The notes beneath the pieces were generated by a model, which did no database searches, had not been told where the DNA came from, and saw nothing but the letters and a program-made list of their open reading frames with translations. A DNA stretch of 32,448 nucleotides from a virus: IMG/VR virus record IMGVR_UViG_3300044941_000421, positions 1 to 32,448 of that record; one strand, 5' to 3'. Of this stretch, positions 6,062-14,020 are shown one piece after another; within the stretch, counting starts at the first letter, position 1, and each line of letters opens with the position of its first letter. Both the position numbers and the translations under genes were made by a program.

Positions 6062-9000
6062 GTGCTAGGTATTAAAAAATTTTTTAAAGGTCTTGGACTT
6101 GTACCAAAAACTTCATCCGAAGCCGATGCTAAGGGTGAATTAGAAGTTTTGGATGGTGACGGTAAACTGCGTTATCATAATGGAACTTCAGTTTCCCCCA
6201 TTGTTACTGAAGCGCACTCCGCAACGCTCACAAACAAAACAATTGATGCTGACCAAAATACTATTACTAATATTAAAAATGCTGATATTAAAGCAGCTGC
6301 TGGAATTGTTGAATCAAAACTCTCTCTTGATTATTCAACCTCCAGTTTGAATAGTGCTATCCAAAACCACATCAACGACACTACAGACGCTCACGATGCT
6401 TCAGCTATTTCATACGATAATACAAGTTCTAACTTAACTGCAACTGATGTACAAGCTGCTATCGACGAAGTTGAATCTCGATTAGATACTGCTGAAACAA
6501 ATATCACAACAAATGCATCTAACCTAACAAACCATTTAAATGACACAACTGATGCACATGATGCTTCAGCTATCTCTAACGTACCAGCTGGAACTATTTC
6601 TTCCACTGACGTACAAGCTGCAATAAATGAACTTGACGGTGATATTCAAGGTCATATTAACGATACGTCAGATGCCCACGATGCTTCAGCCATCTCCAAT
6701 GTTCCGGCTGGAACTATCTCTGCCACAGATGTCCAAGCAGCCATTAACGAACTTGATGGTGATATTCAAGGTCATGTGACCGCCACACAAAACGTTCATG
6801 GAATTGGTGCTGGTAATTCAGTTGTTGGAACTGGAACAACTCAAACTTTAACAAATAAAACTCTTCAAGGTGCAAACATTCAAACACCTGTTCGTTCTGA
6901 TGTAAAACAGGATACAAAAGCCAACCTCCAAACATATGCAGCTTCAGCAACCAATGGTCAATTGGTTTTTGCTACAGACACTAAAGAAATGTTTCAGATT
7001 GTTGATAACAATCTCGTTTCTGTCGGTTCTGGCGGAGAAGGCGATGTTGACACTCTGTTAGTTCAAAACTTTGATACGGCTGCCTTGAGTGATTTTACTC
7101 AAACCGGATTAATTTTAACTCAAACTGGCACTATTCGTGGAGCCGTTTCCGCCAAACTTGTTCATCAATCAGGAGTTGATCAATCATTTAAACAAACTAT
7201 TCCGGTTGATTTGAAATTCAGAGGTCGTCCAATGACGGTTTCTTTGGCAGCCAAGTCTACTGCTGCATCCGGTAACTTAATTATTCAATTCCGTGACGAA
7301 ACAAACAATATTGATTTACAAGAGTCGCAACAAATTATTGCGACAAGTGATGTTGAAACATTCCAATTTGGTGTAAAAATACCAGATAACTGTTCAAGCT
7401 TCTCTTATAAAATCACAGCACTTCCACAATCAGGAAACCCAGAAAGTATTATTGATGACATTGTTATCCGTAATTACTGGATAGGAACTGCTAATTTAGG
7501 TCAAACTGAATATCAATTTGAAGTGCCCGTTGTTACTGAATGGGTTGATGCTGGACCAATACAAATTGGAGCCACGGGAACCCCACCTACGAAAGGAACA
7601 ACATCCGAAGATTCGGTAAGGTGGAGACAGGTCGGAGAAGATTACGAAGTTGAATATAAGTTTAGACAGACGAGCGCGGGCGCAAATGGTTCGGGTGATT
7701 ATCTTGTTTCTCTTCCATCGGGAGTTGAATTTGATTCAACTATTCCAAGCTTCACAGGAACCTTTGTTGCGACGCAAACTATTAAAGATATGTCAATAAT
7801 AAGCATAGAAGGCCAGTTTACAAACCAAACAAGTAGTGTTAATGGACTTGGATATGCAATTAAATGGTCCGACAATTCATTTAGATACATAACAAACTCT
7901 TTACCATGGTCAAGTACTGGTGCTCAGTTGGGATTGGCGGATGTTTCAGTGAACTTTAAACTTAAGTTTAAAGGGAAAAATCTAAAAGCAACCGAACTTA
8001 AAAAAGTTGTTTCCACAGACCTTGTTCCAGCCAAAGCATTAACCGGTAATTCTAGCTTTGAAGTGCCTGTTGTTACTGAATGGGTTGATGCTGGTCCAAT
8101 TACTATTACAGCAACTACCACAAACCCAACCAAGGGAACTACAACGGTCGACCGAGTACTTTGGAGACGCTCCGGTGATTCTGCTGAAATCCGCATGGAA
8201 TATGTTCAAACAGGTGCCGGAACAGCTGGTTCAGGTGATTATCTTTTCGCGATTCCATCGAGTATTGGTCAAATTGATTTAACAAAAACCAGCACATATA
8301 CCGCAAATATAAACTCCAATACCCAAAGACCCACTGCGGTTGTTGGTTCTTTCCAAGCTGGTGGAACTGCGATGTTGGATGGTGTGGCAACCGTTTATTC
8401 TAGTAATCAAATTAGATTAATCGGTGGAGTACATGCGTTTAGTGCAGGAAATACGATAACTAACTCAATTGGAAGTTCTTCCACAAACATATCTTTAAAT
8501 AACAGTCCTGTATCATATGGTATAACTTTTACTGTTCCTATTCAAGGATGGGAAGCAACCAAAACTGAAACAATTGGACTTGCACAGAGTGCATTAATAA
8601 AAGAAAGCGATAGCTATCTTAGAATTACCGATTTCACACCAGCTCTTGGAACAACCAACACTCGTATTTTCACATTAATTAGTGGTACTGTTAGAGATAA
8701 TATTGGAACAGATATTCAATATCTCGACGATGCTGCTTTAGGTGCTAGATTTATAATTCAAAGTGATGGTATTTACACATTTAACTTTTCTCAAGACCTT
8801 GGTACATCAGCTGCTGGCGTTGGATTTTCTGTAAACTCGACACAGTTATCAACAAACTTTTCAAGTATTAATGGTGTTAACAAGTTAACCAGTGGATATG
8901 ATACAGGGACTAACAATATAGCTAATGTGTCAGCAACAGCCTTTTTAAAAGAAGGGGATGTTGTACGTTTACATAGCGAAAGTACAGTTGGTAACGTCGG

Positions 9001-11422
9001 GGCAGGGTTTGCAGCATTAACAATCACCAAACAAGGCTCCCTCAAACAAATCAATATCAACCCTAATCAAAAAATTACAATTCCTACATCAGAATTACGT
9101 ATGGAGGGAGCATCTACTAGAGGTACAACTGCAACAGCTATTGTGAGATTTGATAACATAGCTAAGCTTCGCGGTGATGCATTTGAAGTATTAAGTGACG
9201 CCGCACTCGGTACTAGAATTATAATGAAGAAAAAAGGTAGATTAAGTATTTCCTCTACTGTGATCTTATCCTCAGCAGGTTTTTCGTTAGCAATAACAAA
9301 AAATCAAACCTTACTTACTGCATTTCCAAGTTCTGCCTCTGAAATTTTGGGTTTTTCTACTGCGGCTACAAACTATGGGGTCAATGTATCTGAGGTAACT
9401 GACGTAAATATTGGAGATGTTTTAAGAGTGTGCTCGCCTGTAACTATTGCAAGCGACGCTAGAAACTCACTCAATCTATCATTCCAAGAACAAGACATAT
9501 CCGTATCAGTAACCAATACATTACCTCAATTCAGTGAAAGCGATAGTTCAGTGCGCGTGGATACTGCGAATGGTTATGGCTCCTCAGCTACTAGAATACG
9601 TCGATTTAGCAATGTTAGGGATAATATTGGTAATGATATTGAGTATGTATCAAGCTCTGTGAATGGTGATAGTTTTGTTGTGAAGAGTGCCGGTGTCTAT
9701 AGCATAAGTTACTCAGAACAAGTTCCACCTAATGTTAATATGGGAATAACTAAAAATGCAACCGGAACAGAACTTTCTACGAATATAATAACTCTTGCTG
9801 GGTCCCCCACTACTACATCACTAGTTTTGGATTCTGCTGGCAATGCATCTGCTGGAACTCTGTCTTGTAGTTGGCAGGGAGTACTGCAAGCTGGAGATAT
9901 AATTCGAGCACATACTGACGGATTTGTTTCTGTTGATAATGACAACTGTCGTTTCACAATCACCAAAGTCGGCAAGCCTAATGTAACAGGTGTTGATGTT
10001 ACTCCATTTGTGAATATTCCACAACCTGAAGTTGAAACCTATGTTGCGAGTCTGAATGCTTCAATTCAACCATCTATCGTAAGACGGGCGACAAACTCCA
10101 AGTTATTTAGAGTTTCTACACCCACGGCGGGGAGAATTAGATTTACCGCATTAAAAAATATAAATATAAATGCTAGTGGGTCAATATCTTTTATTGGTTC
10201 GGCCCCGGGGGCATCCGCCGTGTGGTACTTAAATGGTAACGTACCAGTTAAGTCTAATAGTAACTATGCTTCCGCAAGCTTAATTACTATTGGTACAGAA
10301 AGCTCAATAGAAATATCATTGGTAACAGGAGAATTTATAGAGTTTTTAGGGGGCGTGTATGTTGGGGGGACTTTTTCCCACGCTGATGTTTCAGTGCTGG
10401 CGACGGCACTTTCTGATCAAATCCTAACAGCACCAGAGACATTCTCAACAGATACAGCTCGTTTAGTTTACGCACCATCCTCTCAATACACTTTAACTAC
10501 ATTGGCTGACGCTCCTGTTGGAACATTCATTACCTTCACTTATGCTGCAAACAGCAATACTCGCACACAAACTACAACAGCTCCCACACAATCCACAAGT
10601 GATATGAATGTGAATGGTATACAGATATTTGCCAGAGCATATAATGCAGCAAGTACAGCAGCTCAACCAGCCGCAATTGCGATACAAATCGGTAAGGGGT
10701 TAAAGGGTAAGACATTGGATTTGTATAAAAACACTGGTAAATCTATTTCTGGTAGTTTGGATTTTTATACAATATCTACTTTCAATACTGGAATGCATAT
10801 CAAAGATTATAACGAAGCTACGGGAATTTTAATCCTAGATTCCGGTTTTTCAGCTAATGCTTCTGTTACTACTAGTAATTTTGTCTTTAGCGATACAACA
10901 ACACAAACCAATGGATATATCGTAATAAACGCTAGTAAAAATCCAGCATTAACCGGACTGAACTTAGTTCAGCCTAGAATTGCATATGTACAGAGATTTG
11001 TACCTCCTGCAACTAGTGGTGGAACCTCAGTTGCCGGAGCGTGGAATACCGTACCACTTTCACAACTAAATGACCCGACTGGTATTGGGATTAGTGTTTC
11101 ATCTAACCAAATCACAATTCCAGCCGGTAGCTATGATATAACCGGATTTTCAAGTTTAAGAACCAGCGATAATCAGCTTAGATTGAGAAATATAACAGAC
11201 GGCACAACAACATTGCTCGGATTTAACGTTTACGGGGGCAATATTTCAGATGGTGCACTTATGCCAGCTTCATGTTCGGGAATTGTAACAATCTCTTCAA
11301 CAAAGGTTTTTGAGTTACAGTATCGAGTCGCGGTGGGTGACACTTTTGGTCTAGGTGGTGCATCTACAAACTTCGGTGAAGATATATTAACCGCATCCGT
11401 CAAAATTCAAAAATTGAAATAA
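6062..11422 (+). CDS. Giant modular tail fibre / receptor-binding protein
   Basis: A GTG start seven bases after AGGAG gives 1786 residues. In order: an anchor region (about 1-100, with LTNKTIDADQNTITNIK); fibre-shaft repeats with DAHDASAIS at 109, 164 and 204 and a decayed fourth copy at 238; a DVKQDTKANLQTYA linker (about 280-320); a carbohydrate-binding-like beta-sandwich (about 335-475); two 180-residue modules opening with FEVPVVTEWVDAGP at 486 and 666; three C1q/TNF-like jelly-roll-like modules (about 845-995, 1009-1150, 1158-1305); a variant module (to about 1455); a long beta domain with TRTQTTTAPTQS (about 1460-1640); and a C1q-like tip (about 1645-1786). Fibres of this type bind the host surface. 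Domain names for the globular parts are my inference from strand patterns. Confidence 0.82.
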   Translation: MLGIKKFFKGLGLVPKTSSEADAKGELEVLDGDGKLRYHNGTSVSPIVTEAHSATLTNKTIDADQNTITNIKNADIKAAAGIVESKLSLDYSTSSLNSAIQNHINDTTDAHDASAISYDNTSSNLTATDVQAAIDEVESRLDTAETNITTNASNLTNHLNDTTDAHDASAISNVPAGTISSTDVQAAINELDGDIQGHINDTSDAHDASAISNVPAGTISATDVQAAINELDGDIQGHVTATQNVHGIGAGNSVVGTGTTQTLTNKTLQGANIQTPVRSDVKQDTKANLQTYAASATNGQLVFATDTKEMFQIVDNNLVSVGSGGEGDVDTLLVQNFDTAALSDFTQTGLILTQTGTIRGAVSAKLVHQSGVDQSFKQTIPVDLKFRGRPMTVSLAAKSTAASGNLIIQFRDETNNIDLQESQQIIATSDVETFQFGVKIPDNCSSFSYKITALPQSGNPESIIDDIVIRNYWIGTANLGQTEYQFEVPVVTEWVDAGPIQIGATGTPPTKGTTSEDSVRWRQVGEDYEVEYKFRQTSAGANGSGDYLVSLPSGVEFDSTIPSFTGTFVATQTIKDMSIISIEGQFTNQTSSVNGLGYAIKWSDNSFRYITNSLPWSSTGAQLGLADVSVNFKLKFKGKNLKATELKKVVSTDLVPAKALTGNSSFEVPVVTEWVDAGPITITATTTNPTKGTTTVDRVLWRRSGDSAEIRMEYVQTGAGTAGSGDYLFAIPSSIGQIDLTKTSTYTANINSNTQRPTAVVGSFQAGGTAMLDGVATVYSSNQIRLIGGVHAFSAGNTITNSIGSSSTNISLNNSPVSYGITFTVPIQGWEATKTETIGLAQSALIKESDSYLRITDFTPALGTTNTRIFTLISGTVRDNIGTDIQYLDDAALGARFIIQSDGIYTFNFSQDLGTSAAGVGFSVNSTQLSTNFSSINGVNKLTSGYDTGTNNIANVSATAFLKEGDVVRLHSESTVGNVGAGFAALTITKQGSLKQININPNQKITIPTSELRMEGASTRGTTATAIVRFDNIAKLRGDAFEVLSDAALGTRIIMKKKGRLSISSTVILSSAGFSLAITKNQTLLTAFPSSASEILGFSTAATNYGVNVSEVTDVNIGDVLRVCSPVTIASDARNSLNLSFQEQDISVSVTNTLPQFSESDSSVRVDTANGYGSSATRIRRFSNVRDNIGNDIEYVSSSVNGDSFVVKSAGVYSISYSEQVPPNVNMGITKNATGTELSTNIITLAGSPTTTSLVLDSAGNASAGTLSCSWQGVLQAGDIIRAHTDGFVSVDNDNCRFTITKVGKPNVTGVDVTPFVNIPQPEVETYVASLNASIQPSIVRRATNSKLFRVSTPTAGRIRFTALKNININASGSISFIGSAPGASAVWYLNGNVPVKSNSNYASASLITIGTESSIEISLVTGEFIEFLGGVYVGGTFSHADVSVLATALSDQILTAPETFSTDTARLVYAPSSQYTLTTLADAPVGTFITFTYAANSNTRTQTTTAPTQSTSDMNVNGIQIFARAYNAASTAAQPAAIAIQIGKGLKGKTLDLYKNTGKSISGSLDFYTISTFNTGMHIKDYNEATGILILDSGFSANASVTTSNFVFSDTTTQTNGYIVINASKNPALTGLNLVQPRIAYVQRFVPPATSGGTSVAGAWNTVPLSQLNDPTGIGISVSSNQITIPAGSYDITGFSSLRTSDNQLRLRNITDGTTTLLGFNVYGGNISDGALMPASCSGIVTISSTKVFELQYRVAVGDTFGLGGASTNFGEDILTASVKIQKLK
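6533..6772 (+). repeat. Two adjacent 120-bp repeats inside the fibre gene
   Basis: Units 6533-6652 and 6653-6772 are exactly 120 bases each (40 residues) and encode nearly identical H(L/I)NDT-DAHDASAIS...TDVQAAINELDGDIQG segments. A related earlier copy at 6368 contains an insertion and a decayed copy starts at 6773. The in-frame length suggests shaft lengthening by recombination. Confidence 0.8.
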
Positions 11423-11431
11423 GGAGAAACT

Positions 11432-12145
11432 ATGCTCATACAAAAACTATCACAACTAGGATTTATTGAAGGCGTAGATTACTCAATCGTTGATGGAGAA
11501 ATTGTACCAATTGCTAAAGTGCGACTTATTGAACAAGAAATTGACTATCCTGCTGTTCCGGAAGAATTAGATGAGGAAGGCAATGTTATTGTTCCAGCTC
11601 GTGAAGCATATACGGAAATTATTCCTGTTGAAGAAACATATTACGAAAAAGTTCCTTCCATGGCAGAAGTTAAACGTTTATGTCTACTTGATCATGACGT
11701 TGCTTTGTTAGTTGGTGAATATCTCAAAGACAAGCCTGTTACTGAAAATGATAGCTTGAATATTGATTTGTTTCTGGCTGGAGGGGACGGTTGGCGATTT
11801 GCTAATGTGCCAGCCCCTACGATGGATCAATTGTTTGATTTGATTGCTCCTGTTCAAAATGCAATGCAAATAGAGGCAGAAAAACAAGCTAAATTACAAG
11901 CCGGAGCTGCGGCTCGTAAGGCTTGTCAGGATGTGCTTGATTTTATTGCTGGATCAAATTTGGAAAAAAATCTATCAATTGAGCAAATAACACAATTACA
12001 ATCTCTGTTTTCGGCACCGGAAGCAGCGTTGCGTGCTGGTCGTCCAACCTTAGCTAAGCAACTAATAAGTGCTATTACTCCGGATGGCGTGTTAATTACA
12101 GAGGAAGATAAAGAAATAGCATTACAGCTATTGGCACAATACTAA
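11432..12145 (+). CDS. Probable fibre assembly/chaperone-like protein
   Basis: The 237-residue protein starts 7 bases after an AAGGAG site and immediately follows the giant fibre gene, the classical place for a fibre chaperone. The N-terminus is beta/acidic (GVDYSIVDGEIVPIAKV, then a run rich in E, P and V). The middle has an acidic loop and GGDGWRFANVPAPTMDQLFDL. The last 85 residues are helical (AARKACQDVLDFIAG, SIEQITQLQSLF, LRAGRPTLAKQLI, PDGVLITEED) and match the C-terminus of the 1920-2384 product. I infer a role in trimerisation or attachment of the fibre. It lacks the characteristic domain of the T4/lambda fibre chaperones, so the call is by position and paralogy. Confidence 0.55.
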   Translation: MLIQKLSQLGFIEGVDYSIVDGEIVPIAKVRLIEQEIDYPAVPEELDEEGNVIVPAREAYTEIIPVEETYYEKVPSMAEVKRLCLLDHDVALLVGEYLKDKPVTENDSLNIDLFLAGGDGWRFANVPAPTMDQLFDLIAPVQNAMQIEAEKQAKLQAGAAARKACQDVLDFIAGSNLEKNLSIEQITQLQSLFSAPEAALRAGRPTLAKQLISAITPDGVLITEEDKEIALQLLAQY

Positions 12146-12154
12146 GGAAAGAAT

Positions 12155-12361
12155 ATGAGTAAAACTAGTAAAGGACGTTCAGAATTACAGGGAATGAAAG
12201 TTCTCCAAACGGTTTTTAATGAGAGCGATGCTTCATTTACAACTTTATTGCAAGCTCAAATTGATGCGCTAGAAGATGATGTTAATGATTTGCAAACTCA
12301 TTCTCAAACATTCACAACGGCAACTTGGACTGGGTCAGGTCAGGACAATATTCAATTTTAA
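12155..12361 (+). CDS. Small uncharacterised protein with a short coiled coil
   Basis: This 68-residue product is preceded by AAGGAAAG and lies nine bases after the previous stop. The middle (LQAQIDALEDDVNDLQTH) is a short heptad-like amphipathic helix; the tail is Thr/Gln-rich. The size and coiled coil suggest a trimerising small virion or fibre-linked protein, but nothing specific is recognised. Its TAA stop forms part of the downstream TTAACAACTA element. Confidence 0.5.
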   Translation: MSKTSKGRSELQGMKVLQTVFNESDASFTTLLQAQIDALEDDVNDLQTHSQTFTTATWTGSGQDNIQF

Positions 12362-12367
12362 CAACTA
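12358..12367 (+). promoter_or_regulatory. TTAACAACTA intergenic element, copy 4
   Basis: The element embeds the stop codon of the 68-residue gene and lies 34 bases before the start at 12402, with AT-rich sequence on both sides (AAAGTATATTAATATC downstream). Confidence 0.35.
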
Positions 12368-12401
12368 AAGTATATTAATATCAACTAATTAGGAGTATAA
12401 A

Positions 12402-12788
12402 ATGTTGAAAAATGGTAGAAAAATGTCCCCAATGGAAGCTAAGGCGAAACTCGCCACACTAAAGTCTCTTATGAAAGAGATGGATGACATGATGTTTGAT
12501 AGCATGAAAAATGCCAAGGGAATGAAGGTTTCAATTATGTCGGATTCTCCAGAAGGATTAAAAGAGGGAATTGAAAAGGCTGAAGAACTCCTTGAGAAAA
12601 AAAGCGAACTTGGCTTCGATTCTCATAAGCTTAGCAAAATGACAGAAAAAGAGGATGAAGAAGAAAAAGAGGGAGAAGAAGAGATATCCAATGATGAGGA
12701 AGAGGAGTCAGCAGAAGATTTGGATGCTAAGATCGCTGAGCTTCTCACTAAAAAGAAACGCAAAGAAAGTCAATTGAAAGTTAAATAA
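12402..12788 (+). CDS. Highly acidic small protein before the adaptor
   Basis: The 128-residue product has a good TTAGGAG site. Residues 1-45 are a Met/Lys-rich helix (KLATLKSLMKEMDDMMFDS), 46-85 are helical and charged, 86-110 are almost entirely Glu/Asp with a few Ser and Lys, and the tail is Lys/Arg-rich (LTKKKRKESQ). It has no known fold or motif. The acid patch followed by a basic tail could mimic nucleic acid or bind a basic partner. Position between the fibre-accessory genes and the head-tail adaptor suggests an assembly or packaging helper; that is inference. Confidence 0.55.
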   Translation: MLKNGRKMSPMEAKAKLATLKSLMKEMDDMMFDSMKNAKGMKVSIMSDSPEGLKEGIEKAEELLEKKSELGFDSHKLSKMTEKEDEEEKEGEEEISNDEEEESAEDLDAKIAELLTKKKRKESQLKVK

Positions 12789-12799
12789 AGGTGTAATCA

Positions 12800-14008
12800 A
12801 TGGGTAAAAAACCCTACTACACTTCAAGTGAGCTGATTGAGGCTGTTAAACGTAAAATATCCATGCCTGTTGCGCAGGTGACGTTTAATGAAGAAGACAT
12901 CCTCAATTTTGCCAATGAAGAAATGTTCTTGTCTCAAATTCCAACTCTTCTTCAATACCATGAAGAATACTTGGTTTATCGTCATAAAGTTGATCTTTTA
13001 GAGGATGTTCAGAAATACGAAATCCCAGAGAGAGCTATCGGAATGAAACTCAGGGATTTGTTTTTTGTGGATAATCAAGGTAATATTTATGAAATGACGA
13101 ACGTCGGTGCTGGAAATCAAGATGTATTTCAACAAAACTCATTTGGAACTCATGCTCATAAATCATTTTATCTTGAAAACAATCACATTGTTTTGCCAAC
13201 TAAAGTAGGTAGTGCTCCCGCGGGTTCACTAGAAATGATTTATTTTCTTCGTCCTAATTCACTCGTGTCTAATGAACGTGCTGCTATTTGTACTGGATTT
13301 GTTAAAGAAGTAACAATTAATAACACGAACCTCACGGCTGGGAAAATTTTAAGTATTGGTGAACATAATTTTGTAGCAAACACGGATTTTACAATTGGTG
13401 TTTCATCAACTGCAACAGCGACCAATTTAGCTTCAGCGATTAATGCTAGTCAACTTGATGGAATAACAGCAAGTTCAAGTGGTGCCGTTGTGAAAATTGT
13501 TTACGAGGAAAGAAATACAGAAATTACAAGCAATACAACTGGAATGATTGTTGGTGATAGGACTGGAATTCAAGCCACCGTTCCAGCTCATTTTGAGGAT
13601 AGGATGTATGTTGATTTTTTACAAACATCCGGTGGTCATAGAACTTATTCGTTTGATGTGCGGATTCCCTCGAATGGTGTAAGTTCCGATGCTGTATTTT
13701 TTCCAGATGATAAAATTCCATCAGATTTTAAATTAGGTGATTATATTTGTCAACAACACGAATGCATCATTCCTCAAATTCCTAGTGATTTACATAATCT
13801 CTTGGCTGAAAGAACTTGTGCTCGGATATTGGAGGCTTTGGGTGATCAAGCTGGATTACAAACAGCCAATTCAAAAATTGCTGAACTAGAACAGAAACAA
13901 TCAACGTTAATTAATAATAGGGTTGAAGGCTCTCCTAAGAAAATATTTGCTAAACACGGTTTATTAAGATATGGTAAATTTCGTGGTTCAAGAGGCCGAT
14001 ATCCATAA
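12800..14008 (+). CDS. Head-tail adaptor (tail-tube A-like) with an inserted beta module
   Basis: The 402-residue protein starts after AAAGGTG. Its opening (SSELIEAVKRKI, FNEEDILNFANEEM, LLQYHEEYLVYRHKV) and its C-terminal helices (DLHNLLAERTCARILEAL, SKIAELEQKQSTL) follow the helical pattern of podovirus head-to-tail adaptor or gatekeeper proteins that join the portal to the tail nozzle. Residues about 166-260 are an inserted beta/alpha module (ILSIGEHNFVANTDF, SSTATATNLASAINAS, GAVVKIVYEE) also seen in the following nozzle protein. The C-terminus is basic and Arg/Gly-rich (YGKFRGSRGRYP). Twelve bases separate it from the nozzle gene, matching the T7-like order adaptor then nozzle. Confidence 0.7.
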   Translation: MGKKPYYTSSELIEAVKRKISMPVAQVTFNEEDILNFANEEMFLSQIPTLLQYHEEYLVYRHKVDLLEDVQKYEIPERAIGMKLRDLFFVDNQGNIYEMTNVGAGNQDVFQQNSFGTHAHKSFYLENNHIVLPTKVGSAPAGSLEMIYFLRPNSLVSNERAAICTGFVKEVTINNTNLTAGKILSIGEHNFVANTDFTIGVSSTATATNLASAINASQLDGITASSSGAVVKIVYEERNTEITSNTTGMIVGDRTGIQATVPAHFEDRMYVDFLQTSGGHRTYSFDVRIPSNGVSSDAVFFPDDKIPSDFKLGDYICQQHECIIPQIPSDLHNLLAERTCARILEALGDQAGLQTANSKIAELEQKQSTLINNRVEGSPKKIFAKHGLLRYGKFRGSRGRYP

Positions 14009-14020
14009 GGGAACTAAACA

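Noticed and set aside
7924-8390. Several minus-strand open frames opposite the fibre gene.
   Set aside because: They mirror the Thr/Ala/Gly-rich codons of the fibre gene; they have no ribosome sites or recognisable motifs.
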